From an uncultured Arenicella sp. (GTDB lineage: Bacteria; Pseudomonadota; Gammaproteobacteria; Arenicellales; Arenicellaceae): DNA of 64,000 nucleotides. The DNA lies in contig CANMNN010000002.1 in the NCBI GenBank assembly GCA_947499305.1, positions 186,001 through 250,000 on the forward strand, written 5' to 3'. The translations under genes were made by a program, and so were the position numbers. Below the pieces are notes generated by a model, which saw only the letters and a list, made by a program, of their open reading frames with translations, made no database searches and was not told where the DNA came from. Shown here one piece after another: positions 1 to 10,249 of the stretch (the stretch's first letter is position 1; each line of letters opens with the position of its first letter).

Positions 1-1046
1 CGCCCGCTGTTCTCACCGCTAGTCACCATATGCACTAACAAGGGAGGAAAGTTGCCGTTACGCTCTAGAGCGCGGCCAATTGGCACGCCTTGAGCAACCT
101 CCTCCGTAGCCTTTTGCAAGTCATCACGCAATACGACATTACTCATTACACCTTCGCTCGCTCGCATTGAAGATAAAATTGGAACACCCGAACCCACCAT
201 GATCGACAAAGTTCTTGCCATTCTAGCTGAATCGATATTCTGAACCATCTTCTTTATGCCAGACGTCTTAATGTAGAGTGTGTGTAACCATCTCTGAGGT
301 TTCTCTTGCTTAAAAAGGTACCTAATTCCAATGATTATCGCTATCAAACCCAATCCAATGATAACTCCATACTGGGATAGAATATCTGACAGTTTAATTA
401 CAAACTGAGTAAGTGCAGGTAACTCTTTATCAATATCCTCATAGACCGTTACTACTTTTGGTACAACTGCTGTAATCAAAATCACAAGAATTGCGGCGCA
501 AAAGAAAAATAGAAATATCGGGTAAACAATCGCCTGCGAGATCTTTTGCTGCAATCCATGGCTCTCTTCTAAGTAATCGGCCAAACGATCCAGTACGCTA
601 TCTAAAGTACCCGATTGTTCTCCAGCTGAAATTGATGCTCGGTAAATCTCTGGAAAACTATTTGGATAGCGGCCGATCGCATCAGACAATGAATAGCCTT
701 CGGTTACTAAGGAGCGAATATCGCTCATCACCGATTTGATTTTGTGGCCTTCAGATTGACGAACAACAGCGCTTAGAGTTTCTTCAACTGTCATGCCCGA
801 CTCAAGCAGTGTCGCCATTTGCCGAGTGATAATGGATAAATCATTTACCTTAATCTTTACACGGCTATTGGTTTTACCACGCTTATCTGATTTGTGAGCA
901 ACACTTTCAGACACCGCCTTAACCTCTAAAGGAGTGAGGCCCTGAGCGCGCAACTCAGCCCTCACCTGCTTCGCATGATCTCCGGTGGTGATACTTTTGA
1001 CCGTTTTCCCTTTAGCATCTAGTGCTTGATACTCAAACGCGCCCAT
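1..1046 (-). CDS. gspF: Type II secretion inner-membrane platform protein GspF (partial, 3' end outside window)
   Basis: This is the polytopic inner-membrane platform protein of the type II secretion system, which links the GspE ATPase to pseudopilus assembly. About 348 residues are visible from the ATG at 1046; the C-terminus lies beyond the left edge. The N-terminal part (MGAFEYQALDAKGK) and two GspF repeat regions (about residues 70-190 and from 270 on) are clear, with membrane segments near residues 175-197 and 224-244. The repeat motif with RQMATLLESGM in the first copy recurs as ARTLSIMVGSGVPIL in the second, as expected for the family. The gene follows gspE by 17 bases and is almost certainly co-transcribed with gspD and gspE. 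Confidence 0.95.
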   Translation of the reverse strand, partial: MGAFEYQALDAKGKTVKSITTGDHAKQVRAELRAQGLTPLEVKAVSESVAHKSDKRGKTNSRVKIKVNDLSIITRQMATLLESGMTVEETLSAVVRQSEGHKIKSVMSDIRSLVTEGYSLSDAIGRYPNSFPEIYRASISAGEQSGTLDSVLDRLADYLEESHGLQQKISQAIVYPIFLFFFCAAILVILITAVVPKVVTVYEDIDKELPALTQFVIKLSDILSQYGVIIGLGLIAIIIGIRYLFKQEKPQRWLHTLYIKTSGIKKMVQNIDSARMARTLSIMVGSGVPILSSMRASEGVMSNVVLRDDLQKATEEVAQGVPIGRALERNGNFPPLLVHMVTSGENSG

Positions 1047-1063
1047 TGCTCGCTAGCTCCTAG

Positions 1064-2629
1064 CTATGACTGTGTTACACGAAACACTTCATCAAGCGTT
1101 GTTTCGCCTTGAAGCACTCGATCGAAACCACTGTGCATTAAACTTCGAGAAGTCTTGCGCGCATGGTCAGTTAAATCATTTTCAGATGCTTGATCGTGGA
1201 TTAAACGGCGTAGTCCATCATCGATATCAATTAGCTCATAGATACCAATACGACCACGATACCCAATTTGATCGCACTCAGTGCAACCTTTCGCCTCATA
1301 AAGCTGAAAATCATCGCTCGGTTTCAAACCCAGTAACTCAAGCTCTGTATGGTCGGGATCGTGTACTTGCTTGCAATTAGGGCATAAACGCCGTACCAGT
1401 CGCTGCGCCAAAACGCCGATCAAGCTCGATGCGATCAGAAAGGGTTCAACGCCCATATCGACCAGTCGAGTTACGGCACCTACTGCTGTATTTGTATGCA
1501 AAGTAGAGAGTACTAGATGACCGGTTAAACTCGCCTGTACAGATATCTCAGCGGTTTCTAAATCACGTATCTCACCGACTAAAACCACATCAGGATCTTG
1601 GCGAAGGATCGAGCGCAAACCACTAGCAAAAGTGAGCCCGATCTTTGAATTCATTTGGGTTTGTCCAACACCATTTAAATCATACTCAACGGGGTCTTCA
1701 ACTGTGAGAATATTTAATCGCTTACGATCAAGGCGATGCAGACCTGAATACAAAGTAGTCGTCTTACCAGAACCGGTTGGACCAGTTACCAGTAAAATTC
1801 CGTTGGGTTTGCTGATTAACTCTTCGAATTTCTTAAGAAGGTCTTGCGGCATTCCAAGAGCTTCAAGGTTTAACTTGGCGCTTTGCTTGTCTAACAAGCG
1901 CATCACGACTCGCTCGCCATGCTGGGTAGGAAGCGTTGACACCCTCACATCGACAGGGTGTTCAGCAACTCTCAATGACATTCGGCCATCTTGTGGTAAC
2001 CTTTTTTCAGCAATATCGAGTTTAGACATTACTTTAATACGCGATACCAATGCACCATGGAGCTCACGCCGAGGTGATAGTACATCTCGCAAGACTCCAT
2101 CAACGCGAAATCGCACCACCGACTCCTCTTCAAATGCCTCAACGTGTATGTCTGAGGCACTCTCCCGTATTGCCTGAGTTAATAATGCATTAATCAAGCG
2201 AATGATCGGAGCGTCGTCGTCTGCCTCGAGTAAGTCTGTGGTTTGAGGCATCTCTTGAGCCAGTCGCTCTAGATCGAGGCCCTCGCCCATGTCATCCATC
2301 AACTGATTCGCTTGGCTACCGCCTGTGTCGTAAACCGACCGCAGCAAGGTATCAAACTCAGATGAGGGTATTTTTCGAAGCGTTAACTTGGTATTTAAAC
2401 GCCGCTTTAGCTCAGTAAGAACAGCCAGCTTGGGCGTATCAATGCAATTAACAAACGTTGCGCCGCTATCGTCTTGGTCAACTAAAATGTTGTGCTTTTT
2501 CGCAAACGAGTACGGAATTAGTGCCTCTTCTTGATCAGGCGCATTATCAACGCCCTCAATCGGCACATCTAGAGCAACATTTAGAGCAACATTGTCGGTT
2601 TCAATTTCTTGGTTAGCCGTTTCAGTCAT
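1064..2629 (-). CDS. gspE: Type II secretion ATPase GspE
   Basis: Cytoplasmic hexameric ATPase that powers pseudopilus assembly in type II secretion. An N-terminal domain is followed by the ATPase core with Walker [10 protein letters not shown] (about residue 283), an Asp box and a Walker B region reading DPDVVLVGEIRD, then the zinc-binding tetracysteine loop (CPNC and later CTEC) typical of GspE/PilB. The frame is open to a TTG at 2653 that would overlap the end of gspD. The ATG at 2629 lies 7 bases after the gspD stop with an AAGAG about 13 bases upstream and is the more likely start, giving 521 residues. It sits between gspD and gspF in one operon. Confidence 0.95.
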   Translation of the reverse strand: MTETANQEIETDNVALNVALDVPIEGVDNAPDQEEALIPYSFAKKHNILVDQDDSGATFVNCIDTPKLAVLTELKRRLNTKLTLRKIPSSEFDTLLRSVYDTGGSQANQLMDDMGEGLDLERLAQEMPQTTDLLEADDDAPIIRLINALLTQAIRESASDIHVEAFEEESVVRFRVDGVLRDVLSPRRELHGALVSRIKVMSKLDIAEKRLPQDGRMSLRVAEHPVDVRVSTLPTQHGERVVMRLLDKQSAKLNLEALGMPQDLLKKFEELISKPNGILLVTGPTGSGKTTTLYSGLHRLDRKRLNILTVEDPVEYDLNGVGQTQMNSKIGLTFASGLRSILRQDPDVVLVGEIRDLETAEISVQASLTGHLVLSTLHTNTAVGAVTRLVDMGVEPFLIASSLIGVLAQRLVRRLCPNCKQVHDPDHTELELLGLKPSDDFQLYEAKGCTECDQIGYRGRIGIYELIDIDDGLRRLIHDQASENDLTDHARKTSRSLMHSGFDRVLQGETTLDEVFRVTQS

Positions 2630-2636
2630 GAGTAAA

Positions 2637-4928
2637 CTACTCTTGATCGTCAATAGCCGATTCGCGCTCAGCCTGGTCTATCAAGTCGCGTTCTAACAAC
2701 TCGCTATCCAAAGTCTTAGAGTCTAACGAGTTAGGATCAACAGACTCTAGATCGCCCTGAGTTTCGAATTTATCATCGGCCGTTTTGCGGCCAAATATTA
2801 TATCCTTAACTTTACGTTGAAACGTTTTAGGAACGCCATCACGAGCCAGCTTGGCTCGTCGCTCACTACCGATCACGCCTTCATCAACACTGTCTTCATA
2901 CTCGACGAGTATCGGGGCAGCAGAGTCTTTAATGATGAAGCTCGGATTTTGTCTGGCGGCGATTTGGCTGTCACGTCGAACATCGTCATATTTTGATTTG
3001 CTGAACCGAGCGAGGTCTTCCGGTGACCGAATAATATGAGGCTTTAAGAAAACCATGAGGTTTCGCTTAATAGCTCTCTTACTCTTACTACGAAATAGGT
3101 TTCCGATTATCGGAATGTCGCCTAGAAAAGGAACTTTACTGACAGTATCTTCTACATCATCACTGATCAAGCCACCCAATGCTACAATTTGCCCATCATC
3201 AACCTGTACTACAGCTTCAATTGAACGACGGTTAGTAATTACACCACCGGTAACACCCTCTACAACGGCATTGGTGATAGCCGATGTTTCTTGTAAAACC
3301 TCTAACTGAATAGTGTCACCATCGTTGATTTGCGGTTTAATTCTCAAACTAATACCGACATCTTGACGCTCGATGGTTTGGAAACCATTACCAACTGGAA
3401 CGTTATTGTTGTTTCCATCACCAGTTTGAGTGTTATTAAAACCATTGTTAAAACTACCCGTAACGAACGGCACTTCCTGCCCCACTATGATCTCAGCTTC
3501 TTCGTTATCTAGAGTTAAGATGGTTGGCGTTGAAAGCACGTTGCTATTTGAATCGGAAGCAATGGCGTTAAGAATAATATCTAATTGGTAGCGACCTAAA
3601 TCGAGCAAGGAATAGTTGTAGCCTGCCGTTGGTAATACGCCACCAGTGCCAAAAGCTTGGCTTGTTGCAACTGTTGCAGCGGGCAAGCCAGGCCTATCGA
3701 GGTTAATCAGATTACCAGTTCCAGGTACAGCTGCTACAGCCGTATCCCCAGAACCAGAGGCTGGACGCCCTCCTCTTGCACCGCCGAGATTCCAATTAAT
3801 ACCTAGGCTGGCACTTTGATCGAGAGACACCTCTGCAATAATGGTTTCAACAAAGACTTGGGCGCGGCGCTTATCTAGCTTTTCAACAACTGATTGAACC
3901 GTTTTCAATTGAGTGCCACTCGCTTTTACGATAAGCGAATTAGAGGCCTCATCAGCTTGCACCGTAAACTCACTTACCGCGCCTTGGGCAGTATTGGCTG
4001 TTAAGTCTTTCAAGATCGATGACAAGTCTTCCGCTTTAGCGTGTTTCAGTGCAATGACGTTAACATTTCCTTCAACTTCACGTTCTATATCAAGCTGATC
4101 GATCAGCGCCTGAATTTTGCCATATTGGTCATCAGGTGCGCTGATAACTAATGAGTTAATTGCATCAAAAGGCTGAATGCTGACCTTGCTTGTTGAGGCT
4201 GCGTTTTTTGGATCTGCTGTTGCAGTAATCAGCTGAGTAAGAGTCGCAGCCAGCTCGCTTGCCTTAGAATAATCGAGGTTCACAACTCGAATATTTGATC
4301 GTTTGTCCGGCACATCAATTTTTCGGATAATTTGCAGCACACGCTGAATATTAGCCGCCGTGTCTGCAATCACGACACTGTTTGATGGTACATGCGGTGC
4401 AAAGTGACTCGTTGGCGGGATGAGCGGCCGAATAATCGGCACCAAATCTTGAACAACTGCATGCTTGAGTTGAATGATTTGCGTGATCTGTGCGTCGTTC
4501 GAGTCTTCAGTAGGCGAAAATAAAAGTGGCGTTGGGCGCTGCTTAATCACATTGCTCGGCAGTACTTTAATGACACTACCAGAATCGACGGTGGCAAAGT
4601 TGTGCACTTCAAGAATAGACAAAAACACGTCATACAACTCTTCTGGGCTGAGCGTTGCGCCTGAGATTACCGACACCTTGCCTTTGACTCGCGGATCGAC
4701 AATAAAACTCTTACCGCTAACCTCCGCGACAGTGCTAATCAGCACTCGTATATCAACGTCCTCCAGTTTAAGAGTGATTCGCGCTTCTTGCTCTGTCGCA
4801 TCACTGGCTTCACGACTTTGATCACGTTGCTGGGCCGACGCGCTCTGTAGGCCAACCAATACCGTAAGGCCAGCTGCAATCATTGTTGTTTTACAACGCT
4901 GAGCTAGTAAATTAGAAATATGAATCAT
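2637..4928 (-). CDS. gspD: Type II secretion outer-membrane secretin GspD
   Basis: Forms the outer-membrane channel of the type II secretion system. A signal peptide (about residues 1-32, ending SASA) is followed by the N0 domain, three N1-N3 repeats and the C-terminal secretin domain, including the conserved VPFVTGSF and GISLRIKPQI stretches. After the secretin core there is an acidic tail of about 110 residues rich in Asp, Glu and Ser (with SLDSKTLDSELLE), which could serve pilotin binding; that is inference. It is first in the visible gspD-gspE-gspF operon. No gspC lies upstream: the next gene is thrC, 242 bases away. An inverted CCTCC / GGAGG pair lies 20-45 bases upstream of the start. 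Confidence 0.95.
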   Translation of the reverse strand: MIHISNLLAQRCKTTMIAAGLTVLVGLQSASAQQRDQSREASDATEQEARITLKLEDVDIRVLISTVAEVSGKSFIVDPRVKGKVSVISGATLSPEELYDVFLSILEVHNFATVDSGSVIKVLPSNVIKQRPTPLLFSPTEDSNDAQITQIIQLKHAVVQDLVPIIRPLIPPTSHFAPHVPSNSVVIADTAANIQRVLQIIRKIDVPDKRSNIRVVNLDYSKASELAATLTQLITATADPKNAASTSKVSIQPFDAINSLVISAPDDQYGKIQALIDQLDIEREVEGNVNVIALKHAKAEDLSSILKDLTANTAQGAVSEFTVQADEASNSLIVKASGTQLKTVQSVVEKLDKRRAQVFVETIIAEVSLDQSASLGINWNLGGARGGRPASGSGDTAVAAVPGTGNLINLDRPGLPAATVATSQAFGTGGVLPTAGYNYSLLDLGRYQLDIILNAIASDSNSNVLSTPTILTLDNEEAEIIVGQEVPFVTGSFNNGFNNTQTGDGNNNNVPVGNGFQTIERQDVGISLRIKPQINDGDTIQLEVLQETSAITNAVVEGVTGGVITNRRSIEAVVQVDDGQIVALGGLISDDVEDTVSKVPFLGDIPIIGNLFRSKSKRAIKRNLMVFLKPHIIRSPEDLARFSKSKYDDVRRDSQIAARQNPSFIIKDSAAPILVEYEDSVDEGVIGSERRAKLARDGVPKTFQRKVKDIIFGRKTADDKFETQGDLESVDPNSLDSKTLDSELLERDLIDQAERESAIDDQE

Positions 4929-5170
4929 CGACTCTCGAACGTGTTGGCCTCCTTTATCGTTACGGAGGTATTTTTATTATTTACAGACTATTATTTCTTG
5001 AATGCTGGCGCAGTCAAGTTGGCTAGTTTTTTACTAGATTGCATCATACTCAAATTAGAAGGCATAAACCACGGCTTTACCCAGACCTAACGTTAAGTTA
5101 ATTGATTTGAAATGATCCAGATACGCCTAAAAGTCGATAACTCCTATTGAGCCAATGGTAAAAACCAGCC

Positions 5171-6586
5171 TCATGTACCTAGCTGCTCAGCAATAAATGA
5201 TTGGACAGCGTGAATATCATCCTTAATAACGGTAAATCGCTCTTCACGCTCAAATAAATCGGACATGTGCGATGGCAATTTAGGTTCAGACAACTTTGAA
5301 TTAGGCGATCGCTTAGCGGCCAGTTCGATAGCGTCTGGAAACTTAGCGGGATGCGCTGTCGCCAAACAAATCATGGGCACGTGAGGATTACGACACTTTG
5401 CCCTAGCCGCCGCAACTCCAATCGCAGTGTGCGGGTCAAGAAGATACTCAGTATTGCTATAAACCGAACTAATAAGTTCTATCGTATCGTCATCGTCCAA
5501 GCGAAAGCTCGAAAACGTTTCTCTAGCATCATGAAGCGCTGACTCACTCAAACTCATTTCACCGCTTTCAAATTCTGACATTAAACGTTGAATCTCAGAT
5601 CCGTCGCGGCCATACAAGTCAAATAACAAACGTTCAAAATTGCTGGATACCATGATATCCATGCTCGGAGACAACGATTGATGCAGTGATTGTTTACTAT
5701 GATCGTTCTCACTAATACATCGATGCAGAATGTCGTTGGAATTAGTGGCAATTATTAATTGTTCTATTGGCAAACCCATTTGCTTGGCCAAGTAGCCCGC
5801 GAATATATCACCAAAATTACCAGTAGGAACCGAGTATGAAACAGAACGATGAGGGCCGCCTAGAGCGAGCGACGAATAAAAGTAGTAAACAATTTGCGCC
5901 ATGATTCGCGCCCAATTGATTGAGTTTACTGCAACCAATTGACGCCCATCTGGCAAAAAGGACTGGTCACGAAAACTCGCTTTCACCATGTTTTGGCAAT
6001 CATCAAAGTTGCCTTCAAGTGCAATATTGAAAACATTGTCAGCGATCACCGTGGTCATTTGGCGACGCTGAACTTCAGATACTCGATTATTCGGATGCAA
6101 AATGAAAATATCAATATTTTCGCAGCGACGGCAACCCTCAATAGCGGCTGAGCCAGTGTCACCAGAGGTTGCCCCCATCACCACGACTTTCTGATTTCGC
6201 TTAGCCAGAATAAAGTCCAACAAATGCCCTAAAAACTGAAGAGCAAAGTCTTTAAACGCGAGTGTTGGTCCCTGAAAAAGCTCTAAGACCCACTCGTTGT
6301 GTCCAGTCTGAATCAACGGCGCGATGGCGTCGTGTCTGAAGCTGCAATAGGCTTTGGAGATAATCTCACGTAAATCTTGGTCCTCTATCTCTCCATCGAT
6401 AAAGGGTTGAATTATATTGAACGCAAGCTCTTGATAGCTAAGCCCGGCCCAGCTCGCGATTTGTTCTTTAGAAAAGCTTGGCAAACGCTCAGGCACATAC
6501 AAGCCTCCGTCTGATGCCAAACCGGCCAGTACAACCTCTTCGAAACTAAGCGCTGGCGCATCGCCACGAGTACTAATAAATTTCAT
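5171..6586 (-). CDS. thrC: Threonine synthase
   Basis: Pyridoxal-phosphate enzyme converting O-phosphohomoserine to threonine, the last step of threonine synthesis. The 471 residues fit the long threonine synthase form. The N-terminus MKFISTRGDAPALSFEEVVL is the typical cap domain, and the cofactor lysine is K112 in GPTLAFKDFALQ. The phosphate-binding region appears as ATSGDTGSAA and the substrate loop as SINWARIMAQIVYYF. It lies 38 bases downstream of hom on the same strand, the hom-thrC pairing common in gammaproteobacteria that lack the thrABC arrangement. Homoserine kinase is not in the window. Confidence 0.96.
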   Translation of the reverse strand: MKFISTRGDAPALSFEEVVLAGLASDGGLYVPERLPSFSKEQIASWAGLSYQELAFNIIQPFIDGEIEDQDLREIISKAYCSFRHDAIAPLIQTGHNEWVLELFQGPTLAFKDFALQFLGHLLDFILAKRNQKVVVMGATSGDTGSAAIEGCRRCENIDIFILHPNNRVSEVQRRQMTTVIADNVFNIALEGNFDDCQNMVKASFRDQSFLPDGRQLVAVNSINWARIMAQIVYYFYSSLALGGPHRSVSYSVPTGNFGDIFAGYLAKQMGLPIEQLIIATNSNDILHRCISENDHSKQSLHQSLSPSMDIMVSSNFERLLFDLYGRDGSEIQRLMSEFESGEMSLSESALHDARETFSSFRLDDDDTIELISSVYSNTEYLLDPHTAIGVAAARAKCRNPHVPMICLATAHPAKFPDAIELAAKRSPNSKLSEPKLPSHMSDLFEREERFTVIKDDIHAVQSFIAEQLGT

Positions 6587-6624
6587 GTCTATTCTATCTC
6601 GTCTTCGTCTTAATGATCTAGAGG

Positions 6625-7935
6625 CTAATTAAAGTGCTCTACGCGAATCTTAACCGCACCGGTAGTCACTTCATCCATAGCTTGAATACTCTCAATTGCC
6701 TTATCAACCAGCCCTTCAATGGTACGCTGGGTGATGAAAATCACCGAGACAAAGTTCTGACCTTGCTTGGGCTCTTTCTGAGTGATCGCCTCAATACTAA
6801 TATTTTGCGCGGCAAACTCCGCTGACAATTTAGACATTACGCCTGCAACGTCTTTGACATCAAAGCGAAGATAATAAGCCGATTCAAATTGGTCTTGAGT
6901 TTTGACTGTTTGTTCAATGATCGACCCTGCTTGGAATCCTAAGTGTGGAACCTTGCTTTGGGCAGGACATTCAATTGAACGAACCACATCAAGAATATCG
7001 GCGACCACCGCTGACGCTGTTGGTTCCGCGCCAGCACCGGCACCGTAGTGTAGGGTGTTTCCTACCGCATCGCCTTTCACAAGTACCGCGTTCATAACAC
7101 CATCTACATTTGCCAATAAACGCTTCTCTGGAATTAATGTTGGATGAACTCGTAGCTCAAGGCCTTTATCGGTGCTTGTAGCTATGCCTAAATGTTTGAT
7201 TCTATAACCTAGCTCTTCAGCGTAGGCGACGTCAATTAGACTCAACGCTGAAATGCCTTCTGTATAGACTTTTTCAAACTGTAAAGGAGTACCAAATGCG
7301 ATTGACGCTAATATTGTCAACTTATGCGCCGCATCAATTCCTTCAACGTCAAAAGTGGGGTCGGCCTCTGCATAGCCCAACTCTTGAGCTTCAGTTAGAA
7401 CGTCTTCAAATGGGCGACCTTTGTCACGCATCTCAGTTAAAATGAAATTTCCGGTGCCATTGATAATGCCAGCTAACATTTCAACGCGATTACCTGCTAG
7501 GCCTTCGCGAATAGCTTTGATAATACTAATGCCACCTGCAACGGCTGATTCGTAGCTAACCGACACACCACGAGCATCGGCAGCGGCAAATATTTCGTTT
7601 CCGTGCAGCGCGATTAAGGCTTTGTTTGCCGTTACAATATGCTTCCCATTTTCAATCGCTTTGAAAACAAGATCTTTAGCGAGAGTGTCGCCACCAATCA
7701 ACTCTACAATAATGTCGATACTTGTATCACTAACAATTTCAAAAGGATCTTGAGTTAGTTTTAGCTGCGTACAATCGCAAAGTCGCGGACTAGTCAAACT
7801 ACGTACTGATGCGCTCGTCACGGTCACTCGGCACCCTACTCTGCGAGAGATTTCTTCTGCGTTGCGTTGCAGTACTAGCGCGGTGCCACCGCCAACAGTA
7901 CCGAGGCCAAGGATGCCGACATTGATTGATTTCAT
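6625..7935 (-). CDS. hom: Homoserine dehydrogenase
   Basis: Reduces aspartate semialdehyde to homoserine, the branch point toward threonine and methionine. The 436 residues show an N-terminal Rossmann motif (GILGLGTVGGGTALVL), the catalytic domain with TANKALIA and GIINGTGNFIL, and a C-terminal ACT domain (from about residue 355, YYLRFDVKDVAGVMSKL) expected to give threonine feedback. It is a monofunctional enzyme: aspartate kinase is encoded separately at 44346-45569. It precedes thrC in what looks like a two-gene operon and follows alaC by 73 bases, so alaC may also be in the transcript. Confidence 0.96.
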   Translation of the reverse strand: MKSINVGILGLGTVGGGTALVLQRNAEEISRRVGCRVTVTSASVRSLTSPRLCDCTQLKLTQDPFEIVSDTSIDIIVELIGGDTLAKDLVFKAIENGKHIVTANKALIALHGNEIFAAADARGVSVSYESAVAGGISIIKAIREGLAGNRVEMLAGIINGTGNFILTEMRDKGRPFEDVLTEAQELGYAEADPTFDVEGIDAAHKLTILASIAFGTPLQFEKVYTEGISALSLIDVAYAEELGYRIKHLGIATSTDKGLELRVHPTLIPEKRLLANVDGVMNAVLVKGDAVGNTLHYGAGAGAEPTASAVVADILDVVRSIECPAQSKVPHLGFQAGSIIEQTVKTQDQFESAYYLRFDVKDVAGVMSKLSAEFAAQNISIEAITQKEPKQGQNFVSVIFITQRTIEGLVDKAIESIQAMDEVTTGAVKIRVEHFN

Positions 7936-8008
7936 TGGTATTAAACAGAGGTAATTGATTTACAACGCGAGTTAATCATTCAAAGCTCGCGCTGCTTTTT
8001 TCCAGAGC

Positions 8009-9211
8009 TTATATTTTAACGCGTTCTGGGTGCCTTAGCAGCGATTTTATGCTTCGAATCGCTTGGCGCGTTCGATGCTCGTTCTCGATGAGACCAAAGC
8101 GAACATAGTCATCCCCATAATCGCCAAAGCCGATACCGGGAGAAACGGCGACCTTCGCTTCTTTTAATAGTATTTTACTGAACTCCATTGAACCCAATTC
8201 GCGAAAACGCTCTGGGATTTTTGCCCACACAAACATCGTGGCTTTCGGGCGATCTACTGGCCAGCCCGCGGCTTCTAAGCCATCACATAAAACATCGCGC
8301 CGACTTTGATACATGTCGCGTATATCGGATATCCAATCCTTCGCTTCTGGAGCCTCTAACGCAAATATTGAAGCGATTTGAATTGGCGCAAACATTCCAT
8401 AATCTAGGTAAGACTTTAGGCGAGCAAGTGCGCCAATCAGTTTGGAATTGCCTACTAAAAACCCAACGCGCCAACCTGGCATGTTGTAACTCTTAGACAA
8501 GCTATACGATTCAACCGCAACATCTTTAGCGCCTGGCACTTGCATAATCGAAGGCGCTATATAGCCGTCAAACACAATATCAGCATAAGCCAAGTCTTGA
8601 ATTACCCAGAATTGGTGCTCAATTGCCATTTCAATGATTTTCTCAAAAAACTCGAGCTCGACACATTGCGCAGTCGGGTTACTGGGAAAGTTTAATACCA
8701 GCATTTTCGGCTTTGGAAACATATTCTTGAGCGCGGTTTCGAGCTCGGCGAAAAAGTCTATGTCGGCGCCAATCGGAACGTGGCGAATATCCGCTCCAGA
8801 AATAATAAAACCATAGGGGTGGATAGGATAAGCGGGGTTCGGCACTAGCACCGAATCGCCTTTATCAACAGTGGCCATAGCAAGGTGTGCCAAGCCCTCT
8901 TTCGACCCGATGGTAACAATGGCCTCTTTCTCAGGGCAGATATCAACATTAAATCTCTCGCCATACCAATTGGTGATGGCTCGACGTAAACGCGGAATAC
9001 CCTTAGACACCGAGTAGCGATGCGTATCACTGCGCTGCGAGGCCTCGCACAATTTGTCTACGATAGGTTGTGGTGTCGCTTGGTCTGGGTTACCCATGCC
9101 GAAGTCGATAATATCTTCGCCCCGTGCTCGGGCTTCAGCTTTCAATTCACCGATGATATTGAAAACATATTGCGGGAGGCGCTTGATGCGCGGAAAATCG
9201 TCCATTGCCAT
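8009..9211 (-). CDS. alaC: Alanine-synthesising aminotransferase (AlaC type)
   Basis: Class I/II pyridoxal-phosphate aminotransferase, most like AlaC, which makes alanine from pyruvate and glutamate. Visible signatures are the N-terminal [18 protein letters not shown] with [17 protein letters not shown], the [11 protein letters not shown] loop and the cofactor-lysine motif [12 protein letters not shown]. The frame is open to a TTG at 9289, but the ATG at 9211 places the RLPQYVF motif close to where it lies in AlaC proteins and is preferred. It is not preceded by a clear ribosome-binding site. The gene sits between nlpD and hom, in the place where rpoS is often found. Confidence 0.88.
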   Translation of the reverse strand: MAMDDFPRIKRLPQYVFNIIGELKAEARARGEDIIDFGMGNPDQATPQPIVDKLCEASQRSDTHRYSVSKGIPRLRRAITNWYGERFNVDICPEKEAIVTIGSKEGLAHLAMATVDKGDSVLVPNPAYPIHPYGFIISGADIRHVPIGADIDFFAELETALKNMFPKPKMLVLNFPSNPTAQCVELEFFEKIIEMAIEHQFWVIQDLAYADIVFDGYIAPSIMQVPGAKDVAVESYSLSKSYNMPGWRVGFLVGNSKLIGALARLKSYLDYGMFAPIQIASIFALEAPEAKDWISDIRDMYQSRRDVLCDGLEAAGWPVDRPKATMFVWAKIPERFRELGSMEFSKILLKEAKVAVSPGIGFGDYGDDYVRFGLIENEHRTRQAIRSIKSLLRHPERVKI

Positions 9212-9330
9212 TGAAAGAAAGGCACTTCTGCCATTAGATATAAAATAAGTATTTATATTGTAACGAGCGGCGGCTTGAATGTAACCCAATAACTACCGCT
9301 AAATAACGAATAGTCAGCACACCAATGCCC

Positions 9331-10212
9331 TTAACTGGAATTCTTAGGTAGGTATTGAAGTGGGTTCACAGGCTTACCATTTCTTCGAATCTGAAAATGC
9401 AACGCACTCTCTCGACGATTATTGATACCAACAGAACCAATATGCTGCCTATTGTTGATCTTCTGACCTTCTTTGACAAAAATAGCACGATTATGAGCAT
9501 ACGCACTTAGGAACATTTCGTTATGCTTTACGATGATCAAATTTCCGTAGCCTTTCAAGCTATTACCTACATAGACGACTTCTCCAGCAGCTGCTGCGAC
9601 AACCCTTTTACCACTGGCCGCGGCAATATCAACTCCCTGCTGGGAGCTAGATGGTGAGAAACGACGAATAAGCTTTCCTTCAACTGGCCAAATCCAAGTA
9701 GGTTTCGAGCTTAAAATTGAAGACGGAGCTGGCTGCGTAGTCGTTCCCGCCGCCTTTTTGTTTTTTTGACTCGCTGATTTGCTAGCAACAACGACGGACT
9801 TAGTCTTAGACGCCGTTTGAGAAGATGATAAAACCTTTGCCTTCGAAACTGCTTGTTTAGCCTTCTCTTGGGGTACTCGAGGCTTCTTCGCTACACTTTT
9901 ACGCTCTTTGTTCACATAAGCTATCGGCTTAGTTAAGCGTATCCGTTGCCCAACGTTCAAACGACTAGTATCGGAGATATTATTCCAGGCTGCAATTTGA
10001 TTAACGTCGGTATTCGACGCAAACGCAATACTGTATAGGGTGTCACCCGATTGAACGATTCGCACTAACTGTCCACCTATATCTTCACTTTGCTGACGAA
10101 CCGTCAGCACTTTTCGCTCTTCTACAAGCGCTCTATGAGGCGGAGCACAGGCATTTAAGAGAGGTAAAGCAATCGCTATGATGGCCAATAATTTTGAATT
10201 ATGTGATCGCAC
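9331..10212 (-). CDS. nlpD: NlpD-type lipoprotein, LysM plus degenerate LytM domain
   Basis: Envelope lipoprotein that in relatives activates the cell-wall amidase AmiC during division. A lipobox LLNAC with Cys22 ends the signal peptide. A LysM domain (about residues 50-95, IVQSGDTLYSIAF) is followed by a basic linker rich in Lys, Ser and Ala, then a LytM/M23 domain (about 175-290). The first metal-binding His is replaced by Gln (QQGVDIA) and the HxH motif is reduced to LHFQ, so catalysis is unlikely, matching NlpD. The GTG at 10212 is the start. The surE-pcm-yqaA-nlpD order supports the assignment. rpoS, usually next, is absent. Confidence 0.9.
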   Translation of the reverse strand: MRSHNSKLLAIIAIALPLLNACAPPHRALVEERKVLTVRQQSEDIGGQLVRIVQSGDTLYSIAFASNTDVNQIAAWNNISDTSRLNVGQRIRLTKPIAYVNKERKSVAKKPRVPQEKAKQAVSKAKVLSSSQTASKTKSVVVASKSASQKNKKAAGTTTQPAPSSILSSKPTWIWPVEGKLIRRFSPSSSQQGVDIAAASGKRVVAAAAGEVVYVGNSLKGYGNLIIVKHNEMFLSAYAHNRAIFVKEGQKINNRQHIGSVGINNRRESALHFQIRRNGKPVNPLQYLPKNSS

Positions 10213-10249
10213 TATCGAAAACTAGAATAAATAGAACTATGTCATATCT

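Noticed and set aside
4929..4975. CCTCC/GGAGG pair upstream of gspD as a ribosome-binding-site switch
   Set aside because: The GGAGG lies about 19 bases from the ATG, too far to be the normal site, so sequestration would not obviously control translation.
8283..9248. Several open frames of 60-100 codons on both strands inside alaC
   Set aside because: They are shadows of the alaC frame, which has clear aminotransferase motifs.
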